Assembly: GCF_001509475.1 (NCBI RefSeq)
Contig: NZ_LLZG01000312.1
Span: 5,971-69,970 of the forward strand
Source: Streptomyces regalis
GTDB lineage: Bacteria > Actinomycetota > Actinomycetes > Streptomycetales > Streptomycetaceae
Length of the DNA: 64,000 nt
Direction of reading: 5' to 3'
A program made the translations under genes and the position numbers. Position 1 is the first letter of the stretch; the number at the start of each line of letters is the position of its first letter. This document shows, piece after piece, positions 1 to 7,734 of the stretch. Under the pieces are notes generated by a model, which saw only the letters and a list, made by a program, of their open reading frames with translations, did not search any database and had not been told where the DNA came from.

Positions 1-72
1 TCACATCCGCTGCTTTCGTTCGTGGGGGATGGGGCGCACGACGTTTTCTTACGTGGCTCTTCACGTCTTCTT

Positions 73-229
73 ACGTCGGGACGGGGCCGTATCGTCGCAA
101 CGTGAGCGTAGGTCGAATGGACGTCGGAACGCAACCGTTTCGTCGTGACGTGATGCGTGGGGAATACGTGGGGACGAGACCGTTTCGTCGTGACGGAATG
201 CGTGGGGACGGGACCGTATCGTCGCTACG
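73..229 (+). promoter_or_regulatory. Four operator-like repeats upstream of the TetR gene
   Basis: Four related 30-bp units start at 73, 121, 166 and 200. Each holds a 15-bp imperfect palindrome of the form ACGnnACnGTnnCGT, at 81-95, 129-143, 174-188 and 208-222. The third (ACGAGACCGTTTCGT) is nearly perfect. Centre spacings are 48, 45 and 34 bp. The last lies just upstream of the TetR start codon at 246. This layout fits autoregulatory TetR operators and possibly control of a divergent gene beyond the left edge. The palindromes are seen directly; binding by the adjacent regulator is inferred. Confidence 0.6.
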
Positions 230-245
230 CCCTATGCTGGTCCGT

Positions 246-872
246 ATGACGACCAACGCCGACCAGCCCCAGACGCGTCCGCGCCGTCGGAGCCCTGCTG
301 GGGCGGCTGTACTCCGGGAGGACGTGACGGAAGCCATCCGGGCAGCCGTCTTCGAAGAGCTCGCGGCCGTCGGCTATGCACGGATGTCGATAGAGGGCAT
401 CGCGCGCCGCGCGGGCGTCGGCAAGACCGCGGTGTACCGGCGCTGGCGTTCCAAGCTGCACTTGGTGCTCGACGTGGTGTCCGCGGTCGCGGTGATGGGT
501 CTGCCCGCGCCGGACACGGGCTCTCTGGAGGGCGACCTGCGCTTGCTTTACGAGGTCACCTCCCGCGCCCTGCGCCACCCCGTGGCCTCGCAGATCCTCC
601 CGGACCTCCAGGCCGAGGCGGCCCGCAACCCCGAGATCGCCGAGGCGCTGCAGAAGGCGCTGGAGCAGGGGCAGGAGGGAGTCGCCAGCGGGATCGTGAA
701 GGCTGCGGAGCAGCGCGGCGAGCTGCGCGCAGGCGTCGACGACGAGCTGGCCCTCGACATCATCTCTGGCCCTCTGTACTGGCGCTCGGTGGTGGTCCGC
801 AGCCCGAAGCTACCCAAGGGCTACCTGGACTCCCTGGCGCGGGCCACCGCCGAGGCCCTGAAGGCGCTGTGA
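246..872 (+). CDS. TetR/AcrR family transcriptional regulator
   Basis: A 208-residue protein. A predicted TetR DNA-binding domain spans roughly residues 20-70, with the helix-turn-helix around IEGIARRAGVGKTAVYRRW. The C-terminal part resembles TetR ligand-binding domains that carry a second helical domain (SGPLYWRSVV region). The ATG at 246 is preferred over an in-frame ATG at 102 because the upstream stretch is the repeat-rich regulatory region and would add an untypical tail. Such proteins usually repress a neighbouring exporter or enzyme gene; a target may lie to the left of the window. The ligand cannot be predicted. Confidence 0.88.
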   Translation: MTTNADQPQTRPRRRSPAGAAVLREDVTEAIRAAVFEELAAVGYARMSIEGIARRAGVGKTAVYRRWRSKLHLVLDVVSAVAVMGLPAPDTGSLEGDLRLLYEVTSRALRHPVASQILPDLQAEAARNPEIAEALQKALEQGQEGVASGIVKAAEQRGELRAGVDDELALDIISGPLYWRSVVVRSPKLPKGYLDSLARATAEALKAL

Positions 873-911
873 GTAGGCTGCGCGCAGCGACCGCCGGTTG
901 AGCGAGGCGGC

Positions 912-933
912 GTCACCGCGCGCGTGCGGTGAC
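912..933 (+). other. Hairpin between TetR and response-regulator genes
   Basis: GTCACCGC (912-919) and GCGGTGAC (926-933) form an 8-bp perfect stem with a 6-nt loop, 40 bp after the TetR stop and 22 bp before the next start. There is no T-run, so it may be a weak terminator or a 5'-leader structure. Confidence 0.4.
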
Positions 934-954
934 CGGAGTAGAGGCGGAACTGCC

Positions 955-1599
955 GTGAGAGTCGTGATCGCCGAGGACAACGCCCTGCTGCGCGAGGGCC
1001 TGGTCCTCCTGCTGACGTCGGCCGGACACGACGTCGTGGCCGTCGCCACCACCGGCCCCGAGATCCTGCCCGCGCTGCTGGAGCACCGCCCCGACGCCGC
1101 CGTGCTCGACGTACGGATGCCGCCCGACTTCCGCGATGAGGGCCTGCGCGCCGCACTCGCCGCGCGCAAGGAGATGCCCGGGCTGCCGGTGCTGGTGCTC
1201 TCCCAGTACGTCGAGGAGTCGTACGCCGCCGAACTCCTCGCCGGCGGCGCGAGCGGCCTCGGCTACCTGCTGAAGGACCGGGTCGGCCGGGTCGACGAGT
1301 TCCTCGACGCGCTGGAACGGATCGCGGCCGGCGGCACGGCGCTGGACCCCGAGGTCGTCACCGAGCTGCTGACCCGCCGCCGCGACTCCCCGCTCGACTC
1401 GCTCACCCCGCGCGAGCGCGAGGTCCTGGCGCTGATGGCCGAGGGCCACGACAACGCGACCATCGCCAAGACGCTCGTCGTGACGGAACGCGCCGTCCAC
1501 AAGCACATCGGCAACGTCTTCCTCAAGCTGGGGCTGCCGCAGAGTGACAGTGGGCATCGGAGGGTGCTGGCTGTGCTGACGTACTTGAACAACGCGTAG
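955..1599 (+). CDS. NarL/FixJ-family response regulator (orphan)
   Basis: A 214-residue two-domain regulator. The N-terminal receiver domain has the acidic pair E7/D8, a probable phospho-acceptor D52 in VLDVRMPP and a conserved lysine in YLLKDRV. The C-terminal LuxR-type HTH begins at SLTPREREVLALMAEG and includes TIAKTLVVTERAVHKHI. The GTG at 955 begins directly with the receiver strand (RVVIAEDN), so upstream in-frame codons were rejected. These proteins normally pair with an adjacent histidine kinase. None is present here, and the upstream neighbour is a TetR gene, so the kinase is either lost or elsewhere. Confidence 0.85.
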   Translation: MRVVIAEDNALLREGLVLLLTSAGHDVVAVATTGPEILPALLEHRPDAAVLDVRMPPDFRDEGLRAALAARKEMPGLPVLVLSQYVEESYAAELLAGGASGLGYLLKDRVGRVDEFLDALERIAAGGTALDPEVVTELLTRRRDSPLDSLTPREREVLALMAEGHDNATIAKTLVVTERAVHKHIGNVFLKLGLPQSDSGHRRVLAVLTYLNNA

Positions 1600-1662
1600 C
1601 CGGCGCTCAGCGGGTGTTCTGGCGAGCGCTGGCCGGCGCCGGATGGGTGGAGGGGTGAGAAG

Positions 1663-2034
1663 GTGAGAGTTCGCTATTTGGGTTCTCCGGATTCACCGCC
1701 CAATCCCGTCGACGGCAGGTACCACCTCACCCCCGGCCGGGAGTACGTCGTGCTCGAACTGCATGTGAGTAGCGACGGTTCTTCCTCGCTGCGAATTGAG
1801 GACTCGCCGGGTGAACTCGCTGGCCTGTACAGTGGGAAGTGCTTTGATCAAGTGTCGGACGTCATCCCTTCCCAGTGGAGTGTGGAGATCAACCGCCGAG
1901 GTGGTTTGATCCTCGGGCCGAGGGAATGGATTGCAGGCGACTTCTGGGAACGCATGATGGAACGTGACCCAGAAGCGGAGTCCAGTTTCGAAGTAATTCG
2001 AGACGCGATTCTGGCAGAGGATCCCGGCACGTAA
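1663..2034 (+). CDS. Hypothetical protein, possible immunity-type small protein
   Basis: A 123-residue soluble acidic protein from a GTG start with a good ribosome-binding site (GGAGGGGTGAGAAG just upstream). I do not recognise the family. It has no signal peptide or membrane segment. Base composition is visibly less GC-rich than its neighbours (several codons end in A/T, for example in the WSVEINRRGGLILGPREW stretch), as for laterally acquired genes. It sits beside gene debris and resembles in size and composition the small orphan immunity-like proteins common in Streptomyces. That assignment is only an inference. Confidence 0.5.
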   Translation: MRVRYLGSPDSPPNPVDGRYHLTPGREYVVLELHVSSDGSSSLRIEDSPGELAGLYSGKCFDQVSDVIPSQWSVEINRRGGLILGPREWIAGDFWERMMERDPEAESSFEVIRDAILAEDPGT

Positions 2035-2077
2035 TCGCTGCCCTCATAACTCCTGTCACAGTCGGCCACCACCCAGA

Positions 2078-2258
2078 CTGAACACCCCCGACACGGGATT
2101 CTCGGAGGACATTCTTGGCAACAAGTTCTCCCGGCCCGGCGGCACCGCCATCATGAGCGACGGCCGGTTCTTCTGGCGGCTCGACGCGGCTGACTACGTA
2201 GAGCACTACGGGATTGAACTGCCAGCCGAGTTCATTGCTCGCGGAAATTTTCGGCAGT
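2078..2258 (+). pseudogene. C-terminal fragment of an unidentified gene
   Basis: An open frame reads LNTPDTGFSEDILGNKF and continues to GIELPAEFIARG. It looks like authentic coding sequence, but it has no plausible start at its left end: the only ATG (2153) falls inside the apparently conserved stretch. At the right it runs into unrelated sequence and the 27-bp tandem duplication. I interpret it as the remnant of a larger gene whose 5' part was deleted. The parent family is not recognised. Confidence 0.4.
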
Positions 2259-2281
2259 GGATTTCCCTGGTCCTTTCCCGG

Positions 2282-2335
2282 GAAGATGTGGCAGCCGTTG
2301 ACCATCACGAAGATGTGGCAGCCGTTGACCATCAC
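2282..2335. repeat. Two tandem copies of a 27-bp unit
   Basis: The unit begins GAAGATGTGGCAGCCGTTGA and occurs at 2282-2308 and 2309-2335 with no mismatch. The exact in-phase duplication inside gene debris indicates a recent slippage or recombination event. On the minus strand each copy encodes MVNGCHIF. Confidence 0.85.
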
Positions 2336-2384
2336 CTCGGCCACCTGAGGAAGACCGGGGCCCTCTGAGGCCTCCCTTTGTGGC

Positions 2385-2809
2385 CGTGGCGGGCGAAGTG
2401 GACGGCCGACGTGGCTGCGCGCATCAATGCGCCGTTCCCCGCTGCCCGTTGGCTGATCCGCGGCCGTGTCCCAGGAGTCGCCGCTGGCTAGTACGGCTTC
2501 CGTCTGCAGGCCGATGTCCTTCGGGTCGGCCGCTGCCCAGCGCTGGAAGCGCCGGAAGACGTCCGGGAGTTCGAGCCCGCCGCACTCCAGCAGCGACTCG
2601 CCGACGAGTACGGCCATCTGCGTGTCGTCGGTCGCCTCGCCGGGGTCCCAGCCGCCGCCCCCGCACATCTCGCCGCCGTGGCCGGGTTTGGGGAAGCGGG
2701 CGGAGAAGGCGCCTTCGGGCCCGAACTCGAAGGGAGCGCCCAGGGCGTCGCCGACAGCAGAACCGATGACGGTGCCGAGGACGCGGTTCGTTCGGGAGGG
2801 GGTGCTCAT
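2385..2809 (-). pseudogene. Truncated, frameshifted ADP-ribosylglycohydrolase
   Basis: From the ATG at 2809 the frame gives an ADP-ribosylglycohydrolase N-terminus: GTVIGSAVGDALGAPFEFG followed by the metal-binding motif ATDDTQM and a helical segment ending SGDSWDTAA. Near 2455-2470 homology jumps to another frame, which reads RAAGNGALMRAATSAVHFARHG, and then ends. Only the first third or so of a normal enzyme (about 300 residues) remains. The two motifs in different frames show at least one indel plus a 3' deletion. Its start codon overlaps the stop of the upstream DUF397 gene, so it was once the last gene of that operon. Confidence 0.75.
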
Positions 2810-3012
2810 CCGGGCAGGTCGTTGCCGTTCTTGAGTGTGGCCAGGAGGGCGTGCAGGGCGGTGGGGGTGGTGGTGAGGACGGTGGCGGGGGTGTCGCCTT
2901 CGCGGAGGTGTATGGAGGTGGGGGATGTGGTGCGGGCGGCGAGTTCGACGCAGCTGTCGCCTGTGCCGCCGCCTGAGAAGGACGACTTCTGCCAAGTGAG
3001 GGGTGTGATCAC
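2806..3012 (-). CDS. DUF397 small protein
   Basis: A 68-residue protein with the DUF397 signature WQKSSFSGGGTGDSCVELA and a C-terminal half ending in a helix. DUF397 proteins are small actinobacterial partners encoded beside XRE/DUF5753 regulators in WhiJ/BldB-type developmental cassettes; their exact biochemistry is unresolved. It lies 12 bp downstream of the regulator gene at 3025-3876, in the same direction, and overlaps the start of the glycohydrolase remnant by four bases. This fits a co-transcribed regulator-partner pair. Confidence 0.88.
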   Translation of the reverse strand: MITPLTWQKSSFSGGGTGDSCVELAARTTSPTSIHLREGDTPATVLTTTPTALHALLATLKNGNDLPG

Positions 3013-3024
3013 GGAGGGTGCCTT

Positions 3025-3876
3025 TCAAAGTTCCTGGAGCATATGGACGATGAAGTCCCGGGATTCGACCGGGTTCAGGGCTGAGCCTGCCACCCTGTCG
3101 TACCGCTTGCGGTATTGCTTGAGTAGCGGCTCGGCATCGAAGAAGACGCTGCTGTGACCGGTCTCGGTCAGCGCGGTGTCCAGTTGGGGAGCGGGGCCGT
3201 GCAGATAGTCCATCGAGTGCCCGGCGCCGGCGAAGTCCTCGGCGGCGAACGGCAGGACGCGTAGGGTCACATGGTCCAGCTCCGAGCGCTCAAGGATGCG
3301 CTCCAACTGTGCGTGGGCTGTTTTGCGGCCGCCGACGAGGATGCGCAGGGCAGCCTCGTGGATGATGGCTTCATACGGCGTCGCCGGTGACTCCGTGATG
3401 ACGTGCTGGCGGCGGAGGCGGAACGCCACATACGCTTCCAGGTCCTGAGGCGTCAGCTCCGGCGATGCGTACCGGAACGCGGCTCGCATGTGATCCTCGG
3501 TCTGCAACAGGCCTGGAATGTGCGGCATTTGAAATGTCTGGATGCGCACAGCGCGGTGCTCCAGCTCCGCCAGGTCGAGCCCGACAGGGACGACAATGCC
3601 GCGGTACTCCTCCCACCAACCCTTGCCCCGCTCCAGAGCCATGCCCACCAGTGCGTCGACGTACGCGGAGTCGTCACAGGCACAGTGCCTGGCCAGGCGT
3701 CGGATGCGGTCCTCGCTGATGCCGCTGCGGCCGTTCTCGATGTGGCTTTGGCGCATGGGACTTGAACTGAGCAGCGCGGCGGCGGCTCGGGCGGTGATGC
3801 CCGCACGTTCGCGCATCTTGCGCAGCTCGACCCCCAACCGCTGCTGGCGATAAGTGGGGTTGCTCCTGAGCGGCAT
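3025..3876 (-). CDS. XRE-family regulator with DUF5753 domain (WhiJ-type)
   Basis: A 283-residue protein. Residues about 10-65 form an XRE helix-turn-helix (LGVELRKMRERAGITARAAA, then MRQSHIENGR). The remainder is the DUF5753 domain typical of Streptomyces WhiJ-like regulators (GLLQTEDHMRA, EAALRILVGG, ESRDF near the end). The ATG at 3876 starts a normal N-terminus (MPLRSNPTYRQQRLG); a further upstream ATG at 3930 would add an atypical 18-residue tail. Proteins of this kind act with the adjacent DUF397 protein and a divergent HATPase. A second, similar cassette is at 61.2-63.0 kb. Confidence 0.9.
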   Translation of the reverse strand: MPLRSNPTYRQQRLGVELRKMRERAGITARAAAALLSSSPMRQSHIENGRSGISEDRIRRLARHCACDDSAYVDALVGMALERGKGWWEEYRGIVVPVGLDLAELEHRAVRIQTFQMPHIPGLLQTEDHMRAAFRYASPELTPQDLEAYVAFRLRRQHVITESPATPYEAIIHEAALRILVGGRKTAHAQLERILERSELDHVTLRVLPFAAEDFAGAGHSMDYLHGPAPQLDTALTETGHSSVFFDAEPLLKQYRKRYDRVAGSALNPVESRDFIVHMLQEL

Positions 3877-3960
3877 CTCTGACGTCCCTCTGGTCTTCCA
3901 GCGTGCAAGTGTGCCGAGCAAGCATGGCACGGGTCACACGGAGGGCTGGCATGTTCCGTG

Positions 3961-3989
3961 TATAGGTTGCCCCGGCTATAGCTTGCCCC
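3961..3989 (+). promoter_or_regulatory. Tandem 13-bp operator-like repeats in the divergent promoter
   Basis: TATAGGTTGCCCC (3961-3973) and TATAGCTTGCCCC (3977-3989) differ at one base and are spaced 16 bp start to start. They lie between the divergent XRE regulator and HATPase genes. They could be regulator-binding iterons, -10-like elements, or both. The repeats are seen; the function is inferred. Confidence 0.45.
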
Positions 3990-4082
3990 CTACCTTCAGT
4001 GATGCAGGCGGCACCCTCCGTTGTGCACGGCCTCCCGCCTGCTCAACTCACCTCTGCCTACGGCGACTTGGAGCTGACCCCC

Positions 4083-4511
4083 ATGCCCGAATACAGCCTC
4101 CGCATCCCCTCCCACGTCACCTCCCCCCACATCGCCCGCGACTTCGTCACCTCCGTCCTGCAAGCGCAGCGACTCGGCGGCATCGTGGACGACGCGGCGC
4201 TCTGCGTCTCGGAGCTGGTCACCAACTCCTGCGTCCACGCAGCCGGAACCGGAACCGGCGCCGGGCTCCTCCTCGTCACCAACCCGGCCGGCATGCGCGC
4301 GACGGTCTTCGACACGGACGTAACCCTGCCCGTCATGAAGGAGGGGTACGACGCCGAGAGTGGGCGTGGGCTGTGGATCCTCGACTCGCTCACCGAGGGG
4401 CGATGGGGAGCCGAGCGGGGTGGGTGGCGGACGGGGCAAAGGGGCGGTGAGGGCGGGAAAGGGGTCTGGTTCGAACTTGGAGCGCCGGACCCGTCCCGGC
4501 CTGGACGATGA
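4083..4511 (+). CDS. HATPase_c_2 regulatory ATP-binding protein
   Basis: A 142-residue GHKL-type ATP-binding protein of the RsbW/SpoIIAB-like group that is abundant in Streptomyces. The N-box is LCVSELVTNSCVHA and the G1-like motif is GRGLWIL. The family includes anti-sigma kinases and partners of XRE/DUF397 cassettes. The ATG at 4083 gives a standard N-terminus (MPEYSLRIPSHVTSPHIARDF); an in-frame ATG at 3999 is less likely. It is divergent from the XRE regulator, as in other WhiJ-type loci. Any protein-kinase activity is family knowledge, not visible here. Confidence 0.82.
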   Translation: MPEYSLRIPSHVTSPHIARDFVTSVLQAQRLGGIVDDAALCVSELVTNSCVHAAGTGTGAGLLLVTNPAGMRATVFDTDVTLPVMKEGYDAESGRGLWILDSLTEGRWGAERGGWRTGQRGGEGGKGVWFELGAPDPSRPGR

Positions 4512-4588
4512 CCGCTTGGCTGCGCTCCCGCACTTCTCGACATCGCCCTCGGGAAAAGAACTTGGCCCAGGCTGGGGCGCCTTGAAGA

Positions 4589-5050
4589 ATGACGGCCATG
4601 CGGATTCGACAGGCGCGGCCTGATGACGCATCAGCCGTCGCTGGTGTCCATGTGTGCTCCTGGCAGGCGGCCTTCGCCGGTCTTGTTCCGCAGCCCTACC
4701 TCGACGCCATGGATCCAGTCCGTGTACTGGTGGCCGAGACCGAGGTGGGAATCGTCGGATTCACCAGTTTCGGCCCGTCACAGGAGAGCCCCGGCATCGC
4801 CGAGATCGGCACTCTCTATGCGGTGCCGGAGGTCTGGAGCACTGGGGTCGGCAAGCAGTTGATGTCGGCCACGTGGGCGGCTCTGAGGCAGGCCGACTAC
4901 GCGCTCGCCACCTTGTGGGTGCTGGAGGACAATGAACGCGCCAGGCGCTTCTACGAGGCCCACGGCTGGCGCGCAGACGGTACTGCCGTGGAAGACACCA
5001 CCGGCGGGGCCTCGCTCAACAAGTTGCGTTACCGCCGTTCTCTTGGCTGA
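4589..5050 (+). CDS. GNAT-family N-acetyltransferase
   Basis: A 153-residue GCN5-related acetyltransferase. The N-terminus IRQARPDDASAVAGVHV is the typical first strand and helix. The acetyl-CoA loop region follows IGTLYAVPEVWSTGVGKQL, and the C-terminal VLEDNERARRFYEAHGW is the classic GNAT strand-helix ending. The start is 4589 or the next in-frame ATG at 4598. It would transfer an acetyl group from acetyl-CoA to an amine of unknown identity. It stands alone, 34 bp before the convergent galE. Confidence 0.85.
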   Translation: MTAMRIRQARPDDASAVAGVHVCSWQAAFAGLVPQPYLDAMDPVRVLVAETEVGIVGFTSFGPSQESPGIAEIGTLYAVPEVWSTGVGKQLMSATWAALRQADYALATLWVLEDNERARRFYEAHGWRADGTAVEDTTGGASLNKLRYRRSLG

Positions 5051-5084
5051 CCCGCTGACCCGCTGACCCACTGACGGCGGAGGC

Positions 5085-6065
5085 TCAACTCCGCGCCGCC
5101 CCCGGATGCATCCGCACCCACCCCTCCCAAGCCGAAGCGATCATGTCCCGCACATCGTGCTTGGCCTTCCAGCCCAGTTCGGCGGTGATGCGGTCGGCGG
5201 AGGCGACGACTCGGGCCGGGTCGCCGGGGCGGCGGGGGGTGGTGGTCGGGGGGCGGTCGTAGCCGGTGATGGTGTTGATGAGGTCGATCATCTCGCGGAC
5301 CGATACGCCCTCGCCGCGGCCGATGTTGAGGGTGAGGTCGCGGCCGGGGGAGGACCGCAGGGCGCGGGCGGCGGCCACGTGGGCCTCGGCCAGGTCCACG
5401 ACGTGGATGTAGTCGCGCACGCACGTCCCGTCCGGCGTCGGGTAGTCGTCGCCGAAGATGCGCGGGGGCGCGTCCTCCGTCAGCTTCTCGAAGACCATGG
5501 GGACGAGGTTGAAAACGCCGACGTCGGCGAGCTCCGGGGCTGCCGCGCCGGCCACGTTGAAGTAGCGCAGCGATGCCGTGGACAGGCCCGTGGCGCGGCC
5601 CGTCGCGCGGACCAGCCACTCGCCCGCCAGCTTGGTCTCGCCGTACGGCGACATCGGCACGCACGGCGTCTCCTCCGTCACCAGGTCCACGTCCGGCATG
5701 CCGTACACCGCGGCCGAGGAGGAGAAGACGAAGGACGGAACGTCCGCCGCCGTCACGGCTTCCAGGAGGACGCGCAGGCCCTCGACGTTCTCCCGGTAGT
5801 AGTGCAGGGGGAGGTCGACCGACTCGCCGACCTGTTTCTTCGCCGCGAGATGGACGACACCGGTGATCCGGTGGGCCGCGATGGCGAGGGCGACGCGATC
5901 GCGGTCCAGCGTCGAGCCGACGACCAGCGGGACGTTGTCCGGCACGCGGTCGGGGATCCCGGTGGACAGGTCGTCGTACACCACCGCGTGCTCGCCCGCC
6001 TCGGTCATCGCCCGTACGACGTGCGCTCCGATGTAACCGGCGCCGCCGGTGATCAGCCAGGTCAT
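5085..6065 (-). CDS. galE: UDP-glucose 4-epimerase
   Basis: A 326-residue extended short-chain dehydrogenase. The N-terminal NAD-binding motif is GGAGYIGAHVV and the catalytic YxxxK is in SPYGETKLAGE. The substrate-binding and C-terminal features (FNVAGA, GDDYPTPDGTCVRDYIHV, NIGRGEGVSVREM) are those of GalE. It interconverts UDP-glucose and UDP-galactose in the cytoplasm for galactose use and for supplying UDP-galactose to glycans. It lies 25 bp downstream of the GT2 gene at 6091 in the same direction, suggesting it feeds the glycosyltransferases of this locus. Confidence 0.95.
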   Translation of the reverse strand: MTWLITGGAGYIGAHVVRAMTEAGEHAVVYDDLSTGIPDRVPDNVPLVVGSTLDRDRVALAIAAHRITGVVHLAAKKQVGESVDLPLHYYRENVEGLRVLLEAVTAADVPSFVFSSSAAVYGMPDVDLVTEETPCVPMSPYGETKLAGEWLVRATGRATGLSTASLRYFNVAGAAAPELADVGVFNLVPMVFEKLTEDAPPRIFGDDYPTPDGTCVRDYIHVVDLAEAHVAAARALRSSPGRDLTLNIGRGEGVSVREMIDLINTITGYDRPPTTTPRRPGDPARVVASADRITAELGWKAKHDVRDMIASAWEGWVRMHPGAARS

Positions 6066-6090
6066 GTGCGGCCGTCCCCTCGTCAGTGTG

Positions 6091-7734
6091 TCAGTGACAG
6101 TGAAGCAGGCGGCGGAGTCTGCCGTGGACCACTGACATGGCCGCGCGTAAGCCGGGGGCTACGCGTAGTGCCAGCGCTCCGGAGTGGGTGGCGTACGGGT
6201 GTGCGAGTACGACGACGTGGCGGGCGCTGACCACGGCGCGACGGCTACGGCGCAGCAGCCCGGCGCTCGTGAGGGCGTGCGCCGTGACCTCGCGGTACGC
6301 GCCGCCCTGGAAGCGCACGCGCAGCCGCAGATCCCACGTGCCCGCCCCCCGACTGCCCGGGTTCCCGAACGCCGCCCAGTGGATCACCGTCTCGGCCGAC
6401 CAGACGCCGTCGCCCGAGGGCGTCAGCGTCACCGTCGTACGCGTCCCCGCCGCACGCCCCGTCTCCCGGCACCGCCACTCCACCTCCAGCGCTTCCGGCC
6501 CGGCCTGTGCCACCCGGCCGTACAGCTCGTGCAGGCGCAGCCGGAGGAGGGCGGTACGCGCGCGTGGGCGCAGTTCCGCGTCGACGGCGAGGGGGAGGAG
6601 GCGGACGGGGCGGGTCAGTAGCGGCTCCAGGGTGACCTCGGGCAGGTCGGCCGACCAGACGGGGGTGCCGTCGGGGGAGTGGGCGTACGGAGGGAGAAGG
6701 CGGGCCGGGCGGGAGGCCAGGTCCCTCAGACGGGGCAGGTCGCGGGGGTCGGGGGAGGCCAGGACGACGCGGCCGATCAGGCGGCCGGGCGCGGTGGGGT
6801 TGTGGGCCCAGTCGGACGCGTCGTACTCCGCGAGGTACGCGCGCGTGTGCGTCCACCACGCACGCTGGTAGTGCGCGTCGTGCAACCCCAACTCGCGTCC
6901 GTATATCCGCAGCTCGTGGTCGAGGAACTTGGCGCGCGCCGCCCGCGCGAGCTCCTTCTGCCCGGCGCCCAGCAGGATCTCGTACGCCAGCCGGCTCGCC
7001 TCCGTGCGCGCCCGCCAGTTGGCGATGTCGGCTCGGTCCAGGGAGATCGACAGCCGGTCGGCCGAGCGGCGTACGTGCCAGACGTACACCCGGTCGGGGA
7101 CGAGGGCGATGCGCGGCCGGGCGGCGAGCACGCGCGCGGTGAAGACGAAGTCCTCGTAGGGGAAGCGTCCTTCGGGGAAGCGGATGCCGTGGTCGCGCAG
7201 GAAGTCCGTGCGGTAGAGCTTGTTCACGCAGAGCGTGTCGTGGACCAGGCGCGGGCGCTGAGCGGGGCGCTCGAACACGGCGTGTGTGGAGTAGAGAGGC
7301 GCCTGCCACGGCACCTCGCGCCGTCCCGGCAGCTCCCGCCGCACACACAGACCGCCCGCCACCTCCGCGCCCGCCCCCGTCGCCGCCGCGAGCAGCGCGT
7401 CCACCGCACCCGGCGGCAGTACGTCGTCGCTGTCCAGGAACATCACATAGGGCGAGGTCACCCGGTCGAGTCCGGTGTTGCGCGGACTGCCGCAGCCGCC
7501 GCTGTTCACTCGGCGCCGCACCACCTTCAGGCGCGGTTCGGTCGCGGCGAGGCGGGCCAGCAGATCCGCACTGTCGTCCGTCGAGTAGTCGTCGACGGCG
7601 ACGACCTCACGGACGGCGGGGCCCTGCGCCAGCGCCGAGCGGACCGCGGTCGTCACGTGGGCGGCGTCGTTGTAGCCGATGACGATGACGCCGACCTGTG
7701 GGCAGCGCATGGTGTGGGGAGCGTGAGGGGGCAT
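6091..7734 (-). CDS. Family 2 glycosyltransferase
   Basis: A 547-residue protein with an N-terminal GT2 (GT-A fold) domain: VGVIVIGYNDAAHV, the nucleotide-binding VAVDDYSTDDS and the DxD-type motif FLDSDDVLPP. The region after about residue 330 is a less conserved extension. The start is 7734 or the in-frame ATG at 7710 (MRCPQVGV), which would remove an eight-residue tail. The sugar donor and acceptor cannot be read. Placement with galE, a GT-C-like protein and three TagF-like enzymes suggests a role in cell-wall glycopolymer or teichoic-acid-like synthesis. Confidence 0.85.
   Translation of the reverse strand: MPPHAPHTMRCPQVGVIVIGYNDAAHVTTAVRSALAQGPAVREVVAVDDYSTDDSADLLARLAATEPRLKVVRRRVNSGGCGSPRNTGLDRVTSPYVMFLDSDDVLPPGAVDALLAAATGAGAEVAGGLCVRRELPGRREVPWQAPLYSTHAVFERPAQRPRLVHDTLCVNKLYRTDFLRDHGIRFPEGRFPYEDFVFTARVLAARPRIALVPDRVYVWHVRRSADRLSISLDRADIANWRARTEASRLAYEILLGAGQKELARAARAKFLDHELRIYGRELGLHDAHYQRAWWTHTRAYLAEYDASDWAHNPTAPGRLIGRVVLASPDPRDLPRLRDLASRPARLLPPYAHSPDGTPVWSADLPEVTLEPLLTRPVRLLPLAVDAELRPRARTALLRLRLHELYGRVAQAGPEALEVEWRCRETGRAAGTRTTVTLTPSGDGVWSAETVIHWAAFGNPGSRGAGTWDLRLRVRFQGGAYREVTAHALTSAGLLRRSRRAVVSARHVVVLAHPYATHSGALALRVAPGLRAAMSVVHGRLRRLLHCH

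Noticed and set aside
73..229. Short CRISPR array
   Set aside because: Four diverged copies with uneven 4-18 bp gaps, palindromic cores and no cas genes; an operator cluster fits better.
1889..3028. A 379-codon minus-strand frame as one fusion gene
   Set aside because: It joins the DUF397 region in a wrong frame, a truncated glycohydrolase, the tandem duplication and the antisense of the orphan gene; the pieces belong to different genes.
4083..4511. Calling the HATPase a full histidine kinase
   Set aside because: It has only 142 residues, no dimerisation or His-phosphotransfer helix and no sensor domain.
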